A DNA stretch of 64,000 bases, taken from assembly GCA_045590955.1 (NCBI GenBank), contig JAZNSB010000003.1, forward strand, positions 8,770-72,769, in the 5' to 3' direction. Positions within the stretch are counted from its first letter, which is position 1. Each line of letters opens with the position of its first letter. This DNA comes from JAZNSB01 sp045590955 (lineage in GTDB: Bacteria; Pseudomonadota; Alphaproteobacteria; RF32; CAG-239). A program made the position numbers and the translations under genes. Of the stretch, positions 43,495-51,808 are shown piece by piece. The notes beneath the pieces were generated by a model. The model did no database searches, had not been told where the DNA came from, and was given only the letters and a program-made list of their open reading frames with translations.

Positions 43495-45618
43495 ATGATA
43501 AATTTTAATGTTGTAAAAAAAGAAATGATGTGGGGCGGTCGTCCGCTTACTTTGGAAACAGGTAAAATTGCCAGACAGGCAACAGGTGCTGTAATTGCAA
43601 CTTATGGTAATACTTCCGTAATTGCTACGGTTTGTGCCGCAAAAGAAGCAAAACCAGATCAGGATTTCTTTCCATTAACCGTAAACTATCAGGAAAAATA
43701 CTATTCAACCGGAAAAATTCCAGGCGGATATCTTAAAAGAGAAGGAAAACCTTCTGAGCACGAAGTGTTAGTGTCTCGTTTGATTGACAGACCAATTCGT
43801 CCGTTGTTCCCTGATGCGTTTAAAAATGAAGTTCAAATTATTTGCACAACATTGTCTCATGACCAAGAAAATGATTCTGATATTGTGGCAATGATTGCAG
43901 CATCTGCAGCTTTGGCAGTGTCCGGAGTTCCGTTCTTGGGTCCGATTGCATCTGCAAAAGTTGGATACATTAACGGACAATATGTTTTGAATCCAACAAT
44001 TGAACAATTAAAAGAAACAGATTTGGAATTGGTTGTTGCCGGAACAAAACAAGGTGTGCTTATGGTTGAATCTGAAGCACAAGAACTTTCTGAAGAAACA
44101 ATGTTAAATGCAGTTATGTTCGGTTTTGAATCTTTCCAAAACGTTATTGATTTAATTTGCCAATTAAAAGAAGAAGCCGGAAAACCAGATTGGGAAAAAC
44201 CTGAATATCCTGCAGAATATGTTGATTTTTACAACAAAATAGGTGAAAAATTTGCGCCAATGTTTGAAAAGGCTTTTGAAGAAACAGACAAGTTGAAACG
44301 TTTGTCTTTGTTGGATGAGGCAAAAGCCGCTGTTTTGGCAACAATAGATCCTGAAAATGAATTTGAAAACAGATACGTTGTTGATGTTATGGAAAATGTT
44401 CAGGCAAAAATTATGCGTGAAAAAGTTTTGCAAACAGGAAAGCGTATTGACGGTAGAGATACAAAAACAGTTCGCCCAATTCAATGTCAGGTAGATGTTT
44501 TGCCAAGAGTTCACGGATCTGCTCTGTTTACCAGAGGAGAAACACAGGCTTTGGTTGTAACAACCTTGGGAACAGGTGAAGATGCTCAAATGATTGATGG
44601 TTTGATGGAAACATATAAGCAAGACTTTATGTTGCATTATAACTTTCCGCCATTTTCTGTTGGTGAATGCGGAAAAGTAGGTTCTCCCGGCCGTAGAGAA
44701 GTTGGTCACGGAAAACTTGCTTGGCGTGCAATTCATCCAATGTTGCCAAAAAATAAAGAAGAATTTCCTTATACAATAAGAGTTGTTTCTGATATTATGG
44801 AATCCAACGGCTCTTCTTCAATGGCAACTGTTTGCGGAACAACAATGTCTTTGATGGCAGCCGGTGTGCCAATGCAAAAACCTGTGGCAGGTATTGCAAT
44901 GGGCTTGATTAAAGAAGATGATGGAAGAGTGGCTGTGTTGACCGATATATTGGGCGATGAAGACCACCTTGGCGACATGGACTTTAAAGTGGCAGGAACA
45001 AAAGACGGTGTAACCGCTTTGCAAATGGATATTAAAATTACATCAATAACCAAAGAAATTATGCAAACAGCTTTGGCTCAAGCACATGAAGGAAGAATTC
45101 ATATCTTAGGCGAAATGGCAAAGGCTATTGAAGAACCAAGAAAAGAAGTTTCTCCATATGCTCCAAAAATTATATCTATCAAAATACCGGTAGATAAAAT
45201 TCGTGATGTAATTGGAACGGGTGGAAAAATAATTAGAGAAATTGTTGAAAAAACCCATACAAAAGTAGACATTACAGACGATGGAGTGGTTCGTATCGCT
45301 GCGTTAAATGCCGAAGATGGAAATGCAGCTTTGGAATGGATTAACGGTATTGTTGCAGAACCCGAAGCCGGAAAAATTTATCACGGAACAGTGGTAAAAA
45401 TTATGGATTTTGGCGCTTTTGTTAGATTTTTGGGAACAACCGAAGGTCTTGTTCATATTTCTGAGGTAAAACCAGAAAGAATCAATGCCGTTTCAGATTT
45501 TTATAAAGAAGGTGATAAAATCTGGGTTAAGTGTTTAGGCGTAGATAACCGAGGAAAATGGAAACTTTCTGCAAAGAGAGTGGACCAATCTAACGGAACG
45601 GATTTAGAAAACAATTAA
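43495..45618 (+). CDS. pnp: Polyribonucleotide nucleotidyltransferase (PNPase)
   Basis: PNPase degrades RNA 3' to 5' by phosphorolysis and works in RNA decay complexes. The 707 residues contain two RNase PH domains (GKIARQATGAV and RVHGSALFTRGETQALVVTTLG), an intervening helical domain, a KH domain with IRDVIGTGGKIIREI, and an S1 domain with GTVVKIMDFGAFV. The usual family length is about 700. AAGGAAAAAAG precedes the ATG. Confidence 0.97.
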   Translation: MINFNVVKKEMMWGGRPLTLETGKIARQATGAVIATYGNTSVIATVCAAKEAKPDQDFFPLTVNYQEKYYSTGKIPGGYLKREGKPSEHEVLVSRLIDRPIRPLFPDAFKNEVQIICTTLSHDQENDSDIVAMIAASAALAVSGVPFLGPIASAKVGYINGQYVLNPTIEQLKETDLELVVAGTKQGVLMVESEAQELSEETMLNAVMFGFESFQNVIDLICQLKEEAGKPDWEKPEYPAEYVDFYNKIGEKFAPMFEKAFEETDKLKRLSLLDEAKAAVLATIDPENEFENRYVVDVMENVQAKIMREKVLQTGKRIDGRDTKTVRPIQCQVDVLPRVHGSALFTRGETQALVVTTLGTGEDAQMIDGLMETYKQDFMLHYNFPPFSVGECGKVGSPGRREVGHGKLAWRAIHPMLPKNKEEFPYTIRVVSDIMESNGSSSMATVCGTTMSLMAAGVPMQKPVAGIAMGLIKEDDGRVAVLTDILGDEDHLGDMDFKVAGTKDGVTALQMDIKITSITKEIMQTALAQAHEGRIHILGEMAKAIEEPRKEVSPYAPKIISIKIPVDKIRDVIGTGGKIIREIVEKTHTKVDITDDGVVRIAALNAEDGNAALEWINGIVAEPEAGKIYHGTVVKIMDFGAFVRFLGTTEGLVHISEVKPERINAVSDFYKEGDKIWVKCLGVDNRGKWKLSAKRVDQSNGTDLENN

Positions 45619-45638
45619 TCAGTTTTCTTGTTAAGCAA

Positions 45639-45668
45639 AAAAAGAGCAGACAAGTGTTTGCTCTTTTT
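45639..45668 (+). terminator. Terminator after pnp
   Basis: A 10-bp stem (AAAAAGAGCA with TGCTCTTTTT) with a 10-base loop and a T-run follows the pnp stop. Confidence 0.85.
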
Positions 45669-45743
45669 TGTTGCAAAAAGGACGAAATGATGCTAAAGTG
45701 TTGGCTCAAATGTATTTTTATTAGACGAATTAAGTTAAACTAA

Positions 45744-45770
45744 TTGACTGAAAAGGCAGTCATAAATAAT
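45744..45770 (+). promoter_or_regulatory. Candidate promoter for a leaderless gene at 45777
   Basis: TTGACT (45744-45749) and AATAAT (45765-45770) are 15 bases apart, and the ATG of the next gene starts 7 bases after the -10 with no Shine-Dalgarno. The TTG inside this -35 opens the same frame but has no ribosome-binding site, so I read it as promoter, not start codon. Confidence 0.4.
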
Positions 45771-45776
45771 TGTGTT

Positions 45777-46253
45777 ATGGAAAAAAAACCAATACCGATG
45801 CCTCTGGGGTTTAAAGTTGAAGTAAAATTTCTTGCGGCAGAGCAGGTGTCAAAAAACAACGTGTGCTCTACCATGGTCTTTGAACGAGAAGGAAAATCTT
45901 GCTACTGTGTATGGAGTGGAGATTATACCGGAAAAGGACCTTGCAGGGGCTATTTGGTAAGAAAAACAGACGTTCCCGGCGAATGGATTGTCGCCAAGGG
46001 TGAGTTGGTAGAAAAGTATCTCCAAGAGGTAAATTTCTGGGTGAAGAAAGCGGTTCAAATCGTAACCGGCAAGGCTGACGTGGAGGTTGATTACTCCTGT
46101 GGTCAGACCTTATTCTCTAACGAACGCAAATATAAGCGTTGCTATGAAATTTTAAATGAAAAACTTGGGTTTCCTCTTGAATGGATGGGGTTGTCTAAAA
46201 TGGACTATGCCTTGATGATTTATGAGAGAAACGGCATTTTTAATGAAATCTGA
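45777..46253 (+). CDS. Unrecognised soluble protein, higher-GC orphan (first of pair)
   Basis: I do not recognise this 158-residue protein. The start chosen is the ATG at 45777; an in-frame TTG at 45744 would add 11 residues. The protein is soluble with no signal peptide. It has several cysteines (in VCSTMVF, KSCYCVWSGDY, GPCRGYL, YSCGQTLF, KRCYEIL) and many aromatic residues. Its base composition is visibly more G+C-rich than the surrounding genes, with more C-ending codons. It sits between the pnp terminator and a second terminator at 46760, together with the next gene. Possible recent acquisition; function unknown. Confidence 0.6.
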   Translation: MEKKPIPMPLGFKVEVKFLAAEQVSKNNVCSTMVFEREGKSCYCVWSGDYTGKGPCRGYLVRKTDVPGEWIVAKGELVEKYLQEVNFWVKKAVQIVTGKADVEVDYSCGQTLFSNERKYKRCYEILNEKLGFPLEWMGLSKMDYALMIYERNGIFNEI

Positions 46254-46755
46254 TATGAAAAAAGAGACATTAAAAAACGAAGTTACGAACGAAACTTATC
46301 CTTGTGAAATAAAGGTAAAATCAGGAAAAGCATTGCGCCTAAAAATTACGGCTGCAATCGGAGATCGTTCGTGTGGAACAGTAATAGCCTCAGGAACGGC
46401 TTTACAGTGTTTTATAAAAGGCCAATTTGCCGTGGGAACAGTTCTTGATGTGTTGCCGATTGAAATTTCGTCAGAAAACGGCATGTGGCAATGCGTTCAT
46501 TGGTCAAGGGTGATGGAGGTTGCAAACGCCATTAAAGAGGAGGCCAGAATTATAGATGCGAGATTTGCTTTCGGAAGAGGTAAAGACAGCGAATATGATT
46601 TTGAAGATTTTCTTTTTGCCGGAACAAAAGGATATTTGACATATCTGGAAAAAGTAACAGCTTTGATAGATGTTTTTCCAGAAATTTCAAATTGTACGGC
46701 CCCGCTGAAAATGAAAGATGCCATACAGGCAATTTTGCGGGAAAACTTGGATTAA
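46243..46755 (+). CDS. Unrecognised soluble protein, higher-GC orphan (second of pair)
   Basis: Not recognised. The frame is open from 46222; candidate starts are ATGs at 46222, 46243 and 46255, and none has a good ribosome-binding site. 46243 gives 170 residues and an 11-base overlap with the previous gene. The product is soluble, with an N-terminal beta-rich half (EIKVKSGKALRLKI, GTVLDVLPIEIS) and a helical C-terminal half (YLTYLEKVTALIDVFPEI, MKDAIQAILRENLD). A stretch DYEF-like acidic patch occurs near GKDSEYDFEDF. It ends at a strong terminator, so the two orphans form a unit. Function unknown. Confidence 0.55.
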   Translation: MKSDMKKETLKNEVTNETYPCEIKVKSGKALRLKITAAIGDRSCGTVIASGTALQCFIKGQFAVGTVLDVLPIEISSENGMWQCVHWSRVMEVANAIKEEARIIDARFAFGRGKDSEYDFEDFLFAGTKGYLTYLEKVTALIDVFPEISNCTAPLKMKDAIQAILRENLD

Positions 46756-46759
46756 AAAC

Positions 46760-46788
46760 ACGGGCTCTCTAAAGAGCCCGTTTTTTTT
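46760..46788 (+). terminator. Terminator after the orphan pair
   Basis: A 9-bp perfect stem (ACGGGCTCT with AGAGCCCGT), a CTAA loop and a run of eight Ts follow the second orphan gene. Confidence 0.92.
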
Positions 46789-46825
46789 GCTTGAATTTTA
46801 ATTTTTATGTGTTATCAACTAAATA

Positions 46826-46873
46826 TCAAAAACACCCCTGGAGGTTTTTGATGATGTAATGTTAATTTTTTGA
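46826..46873 (+). promoter_or_regulatory. rplY leader with inverted repeat and minimal start-stop frames
   Basis: An inverted repeat TCAAAAAC/GTTTTTGA (46826-46833 and 46844-46851) encloses CCTGGAGG. The GGAGG (46840-46844) is followed after 6 bases by ATGATGTAA, a two-codon frame, and by an overlapping ATG frame of four codons ending at 46873. Both are out of frame with rplY at 46885. A leader translation or ribosomal-protein control element is possible. Confidence 0.35.
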
Positions 46874-46884
46874 AAGATACGAAA

Positions 46885-47175
46885 ATGGCAGATATAGTTT
46901 TTAATGCTAAGGTTCGCGAGATAGCAGGTAAGGGGGCAGCTCGTCAATGTCGTCGTGAAGGGCGCGTTCCGGCTGTTATTTACGGCGGTAAAAAAGAACC
47001 TTTTATGATTTCTTTAGACCCTGTTGAGTTGGAAAAAGCTCTCAATATGGTTGGTTTTTACGACGCAATGATTGAAATTGATGTTGATGGCAAAAAACAA
47101 AATGTGGTTTGTCAAAATGTTCAATTCCATCCGGTTACAGATGCTCCATTGCACGTTGACTTTTTAAGAAAGTAA
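46885..47175 (+). CDS. rplY: Large ribosomal subunit protein bL25, short form
   Basis: L25 binds 5S rRNA. The 96-residue product from the ATG at 46885 (MADIVFNAKVRE) covers only the L25 domain: GKGAARQCRREGRVPAVIYGG, then VCQNVQFHPVTDAPLHVDF. The C-terminal beta domain of the general-stress form (CTC, about 200 residues) common in alphaproteobacteria is absent. The ribosome-binding site is poor; a TTG at 46870 would add 5 residues. Order rplY-pth-ychF is typical. Confidence 0.88.
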   Translation: MADIVFNAKVREIAGKGAARQCRREGRVPAVIYGGKKEPFMISLDPVELEKALNMVGFYDAMIEIDVDGKKQNVVCQNVQFHPVTDAPLHVDFLRK

Positions 47176-47189
47176 GAAAATAACATGTT

Positions 47190-47236
47190 AAAAGGGGAAA
47201 CGGGTCTGTAAAACAGTCGTCTTCCCCTTTTTGTTT
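47190..47236 (+). terminator. Long terminator-like hairpin between rplY and pth
   Basis: A 10-bp outer stem (AAAAGGGGAA with TTCCCCTTTT) encloses a 22-base loop with an inner CTGT-AAA-ACAG stem, followed by a T-rich tail. It lies 16 bases before pth and should lower read-through into pth-ychF. Confidence 0.75.
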
Positions 47237-47251
47237 TTATACGCGGAAAAA

Positions 47252-47821
47252 ATGTTTTTAATAGTCGGTTTAGGAAATCCTGGAACACAATATGAAAATA
47301 CCCGCCATAATGTTGGTTTTATGACGGTGGATTTCTTGTGGGAGACATTCTCTTTTGCTCCGTTTAAGGCAAAGTTTGACGGTTTGATTGCAGAAGGTAA
47401 TGTTGCCGGAGAAAAAGTGTTTTTACTTAAACCGCAAACCTTTATGAATTTATCCGGAAATAGTGTGGTAAAAGCTGCAAATTTTTATAAAATCTTACCT
47501 CAAAATATAATTGTAATTCATGATGATGTGGATTTGGTTGTGGGAAAAGTAAAGGCAAAAACCGGTGGTGGAAATGCAGGTCATAACGGGTTAAAATCTG
47601 TTGATGCTGCGGTGACGACAAACTATCATAGAATTCGAATCGGAGTGGGTTCTGAAGAAAAAAGCAAGATGATAAATCATGTGCTGGGAAGTTTTTCTAA
47701 ACAGGACAGAACAATAATAAATCAAAATATTAAAATGATTGCGGATAATATAGATGTTTTGATTAAATCTGGAATGGCTGATTTTTCTAATAAAATAGGA
47801 ATGCAACAGCATAAAAAATAA
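47252..47821 (+). CDS. pth: Peptidyl-tRNA hydrolase
   Basis: Pth frees tRNA from peptidyl-tRNA released by stalled ribosomes. The start is the ATG at 47252 (MFLIVGLGNPGTQYENTRHN) with GCGG upstream. The 189 residues include the catalytic His in TRHNVGF, KPQTFMNLSG, IVIHDDVDL and GGGNAGHNGLKS, all standard. It lies 10 bases before ychF. Confidence 0.96.
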   Translation: MFLIVGLGNPGTQYENTRHNVGFMTVDFLWETFSFAPFKAKFDGLIAEGNVAGEKVFLLKPQTFMNLSGNSVVKAANFYKILPQNIIVIHDDVDLVVGKVKAKTGGGNAGHNGLKSVDAAVTTNYHRIRIGVGSEEKSKMINHVLGSFSKQDRTIINQNIKMIADNIDVLIKSGMADFSNKIGMQQHKK

Positions 47822-47831
47822 GGAGAAGATA

Positions 47832-48938
47832 ATGGGGTTTAATTGCGGAATAGTAGGATTGCCAAATGTTGGAAAATCTACATTATTTAATGCGTTAACG
47901 CAGACAATTGCAGCACAAGCAGCAAATTATCCGTTTTGTACTATTGAGCCAAATACGGGAAGAGTGGCTGTTCCTGATATAAGATTGAATAAATTGGCTC
48001 AGATGGTGGCCCCAAAAATGGTTACTCCAACATATTTGGAATTTGTAGATATTGCCGGATTAGTTAAAGGTGCTTCAAAAGGCGAGGGTTTGGGAAACCA
48101 GTTTTTGGCAAACATTAGAGAAGTGGATGCTATTGTGCACGTGGTTAGGTGTTTTGATGATGCAAACATTACTCATGTGGAGGGAACGATAGATCCTGTA
48201 AGAGATATTGAAATTGTTGAAACAGAGCTCATGATTGCCGATTTGGAATCGTTGGAAAAAAGATTTGACCAGACAAATAAAAAAGCAAAAGGCGGAGAAA
48301 AAGAAGCTGTTTTAAGATTGAAGGTAATGACCCCTATTATTGAAGCCTTAAAAGAAGGAAAACCGGCAAGAACTGCCAGACCTGACAAAAATGATAAAGA
48401 CGCATATAAACAGTATGAAATGTTGCAATTGTTGACAGCAAAACCGGTGCTGTATGTTTGTAATGTTGAGGAAACTGCCGCAGCAGAAGGAAATGAATTT
48501 TCTGAAAAAGTGAAAAAATATGCCGAACAAAAAGGTGCTTCTTGTGTGATAATATCTGCTGCAATTGAAGCAGAGGTGGCTCAGCTTGATGAAGAAGAAA
48601 GACAGGCTTTTTTGGAAGATTTAGGCTTAAAAGAAACCGGTTTGGCAAAAGTAATAAGAGCAGGATATGAGTTACTTGGGCTGGAAACCTATTTTACGGC
48701 AGGACCAAAAGAAGTAAGAGCTTGGACTTTTGTTAAAGGTTCAAAAGCTCCGCAGTGCGCCGGTATAATCCACTCTGATTTTGAAAAAGGATTTATTAGA
48801 GCAGAAACAATATCTTATGATGATTTTGTAATCTGTGGGGGCGAACAAGGTGCAAAAGAAGCTGGAAAAATGAGGGCCGAGGGAAAAGAATATGTGGTTC
48901 AAGATGGTGATTTGCTCAACTTTTTGTTTAATGTGTGA
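47832..48938 (+). CDS. ychF: Obg-like ATPase YchF
   Basis: YchF is a ribosome-associated P-loop ATPase with a regulatory role in stress and translation. The 368 residues show GLPNVGKSTLFNALT, FVDIAGLVKGASKGEGLGNQF, and the C-terminal TGS-like domain (TYFTAGPKEVRAWTF, EYVVQDGDLLNFLFNV). The Asn in the usual NKxD position reads CNVEE, the known YchF variation linked to ATP preference. AAGGAGAAG precedes the ATG. Confidence 0.96.
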   Translation: MGFNCGIVGLPNVGKSTLFNALTQTIAAQAANYPFCTIEPNTGRVAVPDIRLNKLAQMVAPKMVTPTYLEFVDIAGLVKGASKGEGLGNQFLANIREVDAIVHVVRCFDDANITHVEGTIDPVRDIEIVETELMIADLESLEKRFDQTNKKAKGGEKEAVLRLKVMTPIIEALKEGKPARTARPDKNDKDAYKQYEMLQLLTAKPVLYVCNVEETAAAEGNEFSEKVKKYAEQKGASCVIISAAIEAEVAQLDEEERQAFLEDLGLKETGLAKVIRAGYELLGLETYFTAGPKEVRAWTFVKGSKAPQCAGIIHSDFEKGFIRAETISYDDFVICGGEQGAKEAGKMRAEGKEYVVQDGDLLNFLFNV

Positions 48939-48943
48939 TTGAT

Positions 48944-49405
48944 ATGAGACTGGCACTTTTTCAACCCGATATTCCTCAAAACACAGGAACGCTGATGCGT
49001 TTGGCGGCTTGTTTGGATATTGGAATAGATATTATTGAGCCTTGCGGATTTGTGTTTTCTGAAAAAAATTTGAAAAGAGCCGGAATGGACTATTTGCAAC
49101 TGGTAAATTGCAAAAGGCATGATTCTTGGCAAGATTTTCTAGATTTTAGAGAGCAAAATAAACAAGAATACGGAAGAATAATTTTGCTTTCTACACATGC
49201 TCAAAAGCCGTATTATGATTTTGAGTTTTTACCAAATGACATTATTTTAATGGGCAGAGAATCTGCCGGAGTGCCACAAGAAGTGCATGATTTTGCAGAT
49301 GAAAGATTGATAATTCCCATGAATGAAAAAGCAAGATCAATTAATGTGGCAATTTCTGCTGCAATGGCGGTGGGAGAAGCTTTGCGTCAAACAAAATGGC
49401 GCTAA
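48944..49405 (+). CDS. trmL: tRNA (cytidine/uridine-34-2'-O)-methyltransferase TrmL
   Basis: TrmL 2'-O-methylates the wobble nucleotide of certain leucine tRNAs. The 153 residues (from the ATG at 48944; a GTG at 48935 overlapping the ychF stop is an alternative) start MRLALFQPDIPQNTG and show the SPOUT knot motifs LMGRESAGVP and IPMNEKARSINVAISAAMA. It is the minimal SPOUT form without extra domains. Its end overlaps gloB by 4 bases on the opposite strand. Confidence 0.93.
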   Translation: MRLALFQPDIPQNTGTLMRLAACLDIGIDIIEPCGFVFSEKNLKRAGMDYLQLVNCKRHDSWQDFLDFREQNKQEYGRIILLSTHAQKPYYDFEFLPNDIILMGRESAGVPQEVHDFADERLIIPMNEKARSINVAISAAMAVGEALRQTKWR

Positions 49406-50118
49406 AATAAAGAACAGAAATTTTCAAATGAAGAAGCCTGCAAATAGGGGTTGCATTGTTTTTCTAAACCAAGCTCAATCGGGCAAACATATCCCTGTCT
49501 TTGTAGACGAGATATGGCAATTTGTTCGTATTGTGCAAGGGCCTCTTGGTTGAAACATGTTTGTCTTGCATATCCGAAACCGTGAGCAGTGTATTCGTGT
49601 CCGGCAAAAAAAGATACATCATTAGGGAGTTTTTTGATCCTTTGTAAGGTGTTAAACATATCTTTTTGGGTTCCTTCAAATAATGCGCCAATACCAAAAT
49701 TAAACAAAACATCTCCGGTAAAAAGAAGTTTGTCTTGCTCAAAAAGCCATAACAAATCATGTTTTGTGTGGCCACACACTTCTAAAATTTTTGCCTTACT
49801 GTTTCCAAGGCAAAAAATATCTTCATCTGAAAGTTCTATATCTATTTGTTCAATTTGTTTTTGTGGAAGTTTTGGGCCAACAATTTTGGCTCCGTAAATT
49901 GATTTTAGTTCTTTATTGCCTTCAACGTGGTCAAAGTGATGATGCGTATTTAATATATATGCAGGGCGGAGGTTGTGCTTTTGAAGCTCTGCTAAAACCG
50001 GCGCTGTTTCCGAGGGGTCTAAGACAGCACAAACTTGCGTATCGGAATCGACCAATATATATGAGAGGTTATCCATTATACCTTGTCTGCACAGAACAGG
50101 ATAAACTTGAAGTGACAT
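49402..50118 (-). CDS. gloB: Hydroxyacylglutathione hydrolase (glyoxalase II)-like
   Basis: A metallo-beta-lactamase-fold thioesterase that splits S-lactoylglutathione to lactate and glutathione. The 238 residues have the metal motif NTHHHFDHVEGN, FTGDVLF, AGHEYTAHG with further ligands, and a C-terminal substrate domain ending NPYLQASSFENF. It is somewhat shorter than E. coli GloB (251). The start overlaps the stop of the HD-GYP gene by one base, so it is the last gene of that operon. Confidence 0.85.
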   Translation of the reverse strand: MSLQVYPVLCRQGIMDNLSYILVDSDTQVCAVLDPSETAPVLAELQKHNLRPAYILNTHHHFDHVEGNKELKSIYGAKIVGPKLPQKQIEQIDIELSDEDIFCLGNSKAKILEVCGHTKHDLLWLFEQDKLLFTGDVLFNFGIGALFEGTQKDMFNTLQRIKKLPNDVSFFAGHEYTAHGFGYARQTCFNQEALAQYEQIAISRLQRQGYVCPIELGLEKQCNPYLQASSFENFCSLF

Positions 50119-51800
50119 TATAAATAATCTCCGGGGTTTACTTCATCAATTTGTTCCGGTTTTAAGTATTGATATGCATATGTGTTATAAATTTCATTTT
50201 CAATGAAAATTTTATATAAAGCAGGGTCTATATGTCCGGTATTTTTCATATTTTGCATAATACGTAAAGCTTCGGAGAGTTTTTTGGGCTCTTTATAAGG
50301 TCTGTCTGAAGCAGTGAGAGCTTCAAAAATATCTGCAATGGCCATTGCTTTGGCAGGAACAGACATTTGTTCTCCGGTAAGATGGTTGGGATATCCTTTG
50401 CCATCAACTCTTTCGTGGTGGGCTCCGGCATATTCAACAATGTTGGACAATTCTTTTGGGAAGGGAAGAGTTTTGAGCATATCTATGGTAACAACTATAT
50501 GTTCATTAATTTTTTCTCTTTCTTCTTTATTGATTGTTCCTTTTGGGATGGAAAGATTATATAATTCTCCGAGATTATATTTGCCCAAGCGGTGATCATC
50601 TCTATTTTGAATTAAACTTTCTATACAAGGATTGGAGTATAGCTCTTTGTCTTTTACATTGTCTCTTTCTGCCCAAGAAAGCCCTTTCATTCTGCTAAAG
50701 TGACGAGTGAATTTGTATTGAGCAATTTGTTCTAGGCGAATAATTTCTTCATCTGTGAGTTCTTTGTCGCCTATATTACATTGTGCAATAAAATCAAAAT
50801 CGTCTTCAAGTTGCTGTATTTTAACAATAAATTCTTTTTGCAGATTTTCTTGCGTGTCTGTATTTTTGAGGCGCTTTTTAAGGTAGTCTATATGTGCATC
50901 TCTTCGCAAAATTTCAAATCTGTTTCTTATTTCATGTATGCGGTTATATACTGTTTCAAGCTTTGTGGCTTTGTCTACAACAAATTCCGGGGTGGTGATT
51001 TTGCCACAATCATGAAGCCAAGAAGCAATATGTAATGCGTACCAGTCTGATTCTGACATTGTAAAGTCTTTTAATGCACCTGTTTTTTCTTCAACGGCAG
51101 CAGCTGTAATTAACCTTGCTAAAACAGGAACTCTTTGACAGTGTAGGCCTGTGTATGGAGATTTTGCTTCCAGTGCGTGAGTAAGTGTGCCAATGAAAGA
51201 CTCTAACAATAAATCATAATCTTCTGTTAGAACCCTACACTCTGTTACATGAGAAAGAAGCGAGCTTAAAGAATATAGAGCCTTTGTCGTTTCTGGTGAA
51301 AAAATGCATCTGTTGGAGTTTTTATCCAGAGGATTTATAAATTGCAAAATGCCAATAACTTCCCCTTTTTTGCTGGTTAAAGGAATGGCTAAAACACTTG
51401 TGGTTATATAATTGTTTTTGGAATCAAACTGTTCAAAAAAGTGGTTTTGATATTCTTGAGTTTGTGCAATGTTTGCAACGTTTATAATTTCGTTGTTAAT
51501 CAAGCAGCGTTCTGCTATGGATAATTTTCTTTTTTGTTTAATGTCTGAAATAAATATCGGAGCAAAGTATGAGCCGGTGTCAGCATTGTTTCTGAAAAAA
51601 TTGATGCTGTTGTATTTCATGTATTGCAGAGTTAATACTTTATGGTCTCCGACAACAAAAAAATTAACCCCGTCTATGTTAAATTCACTCAAATAAAAGT
51701 CTAAAATGGCAGCGATTTTTTTGTTAAAACTCTTTTCTTCGTTTAAAAAACCAAGAAGGGAAATAAAATTGGAAGTATTATTGTTAAAAGGTGCTGTCAT
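50118..51800 (-). CDS. GAF-HD-GYP phosphodiesterase (probable cyclic di-GMP hydrolase)
   Basis: The 560 residues combine an N-terminal GAF-like sensor (about 20-190; PLTSKKGEVIGILQFINP) and an HD-GYP domain. The HD pair is H263-D264 (ASWLHDCGKITTPE) and the GYP motif is HHERVDGKGYP (461-471), followed by AIADIFEALTASDRPYK. HD-GYP proteins hydrolyse cyclic di-GMP or related dinucleotides. Between HD and GYP there is an insertion of roughly 120 residues (295-415), partly coiled-coil. The ligand of the GAF domain is unknown. It lies between a DUF2336 gene (8-base gap) and gloB. Confidence 0.87.
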   Translation of the reverse strand: MTAPFNNNTSNFISLLGFLNEEKSFNKKIAAILDFYLSEFNIDGVNFFVVGDHKVLTLQYMKYNSINFFRNNADTGSYFAPIFISDIKQKRKLSIAERCLINNEIINVANIAQTQEYQNHFFEQFDSKNNYITTSVLAIPLTSKKGEVIGILQFINPLDKNSNRCIFSPETTKALYSLSSLLSHVTECRVLTEDYDLLLESFIGTLTHALEAKSPYTGLHCQRVPVLARLITAAAVEEKTGALKDFTMSESDWYALHIASWLHDCGKITTPEFVVDKATKLETVYNRIHEIRNRFEILRRDAHIDYLKKRLKNTDTQENLQKEFIVKIQQLEDDFDFIAQCNIGDKELTDEEIIRLEQIAQYKFTRHFSRMKGLSWAERDNVKDKELYSNPCIESLIQNRDDHRLGKYNLGELYNLSIPKGTINKEEREKINEHIVVTIDMLKTLPFPKELSNIVEYAGAHHERVDGKGYPNHLTGEQMSVPAKAMAIADIFEALTASDRPYKEPKKLSEALRIMQNMKNTGHIDPALYKIFIENEIYNTYAYQYLKPEQIDEVNPGDYL

Positions 51801-51808
51801 TATTCTCC

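Noticed and set aside
45744..45776. TTG start for the orphan at 45777
   Set aside because: No ribosome-binding site; the TTG is part of TTGACT, which fits better as a -35 box.
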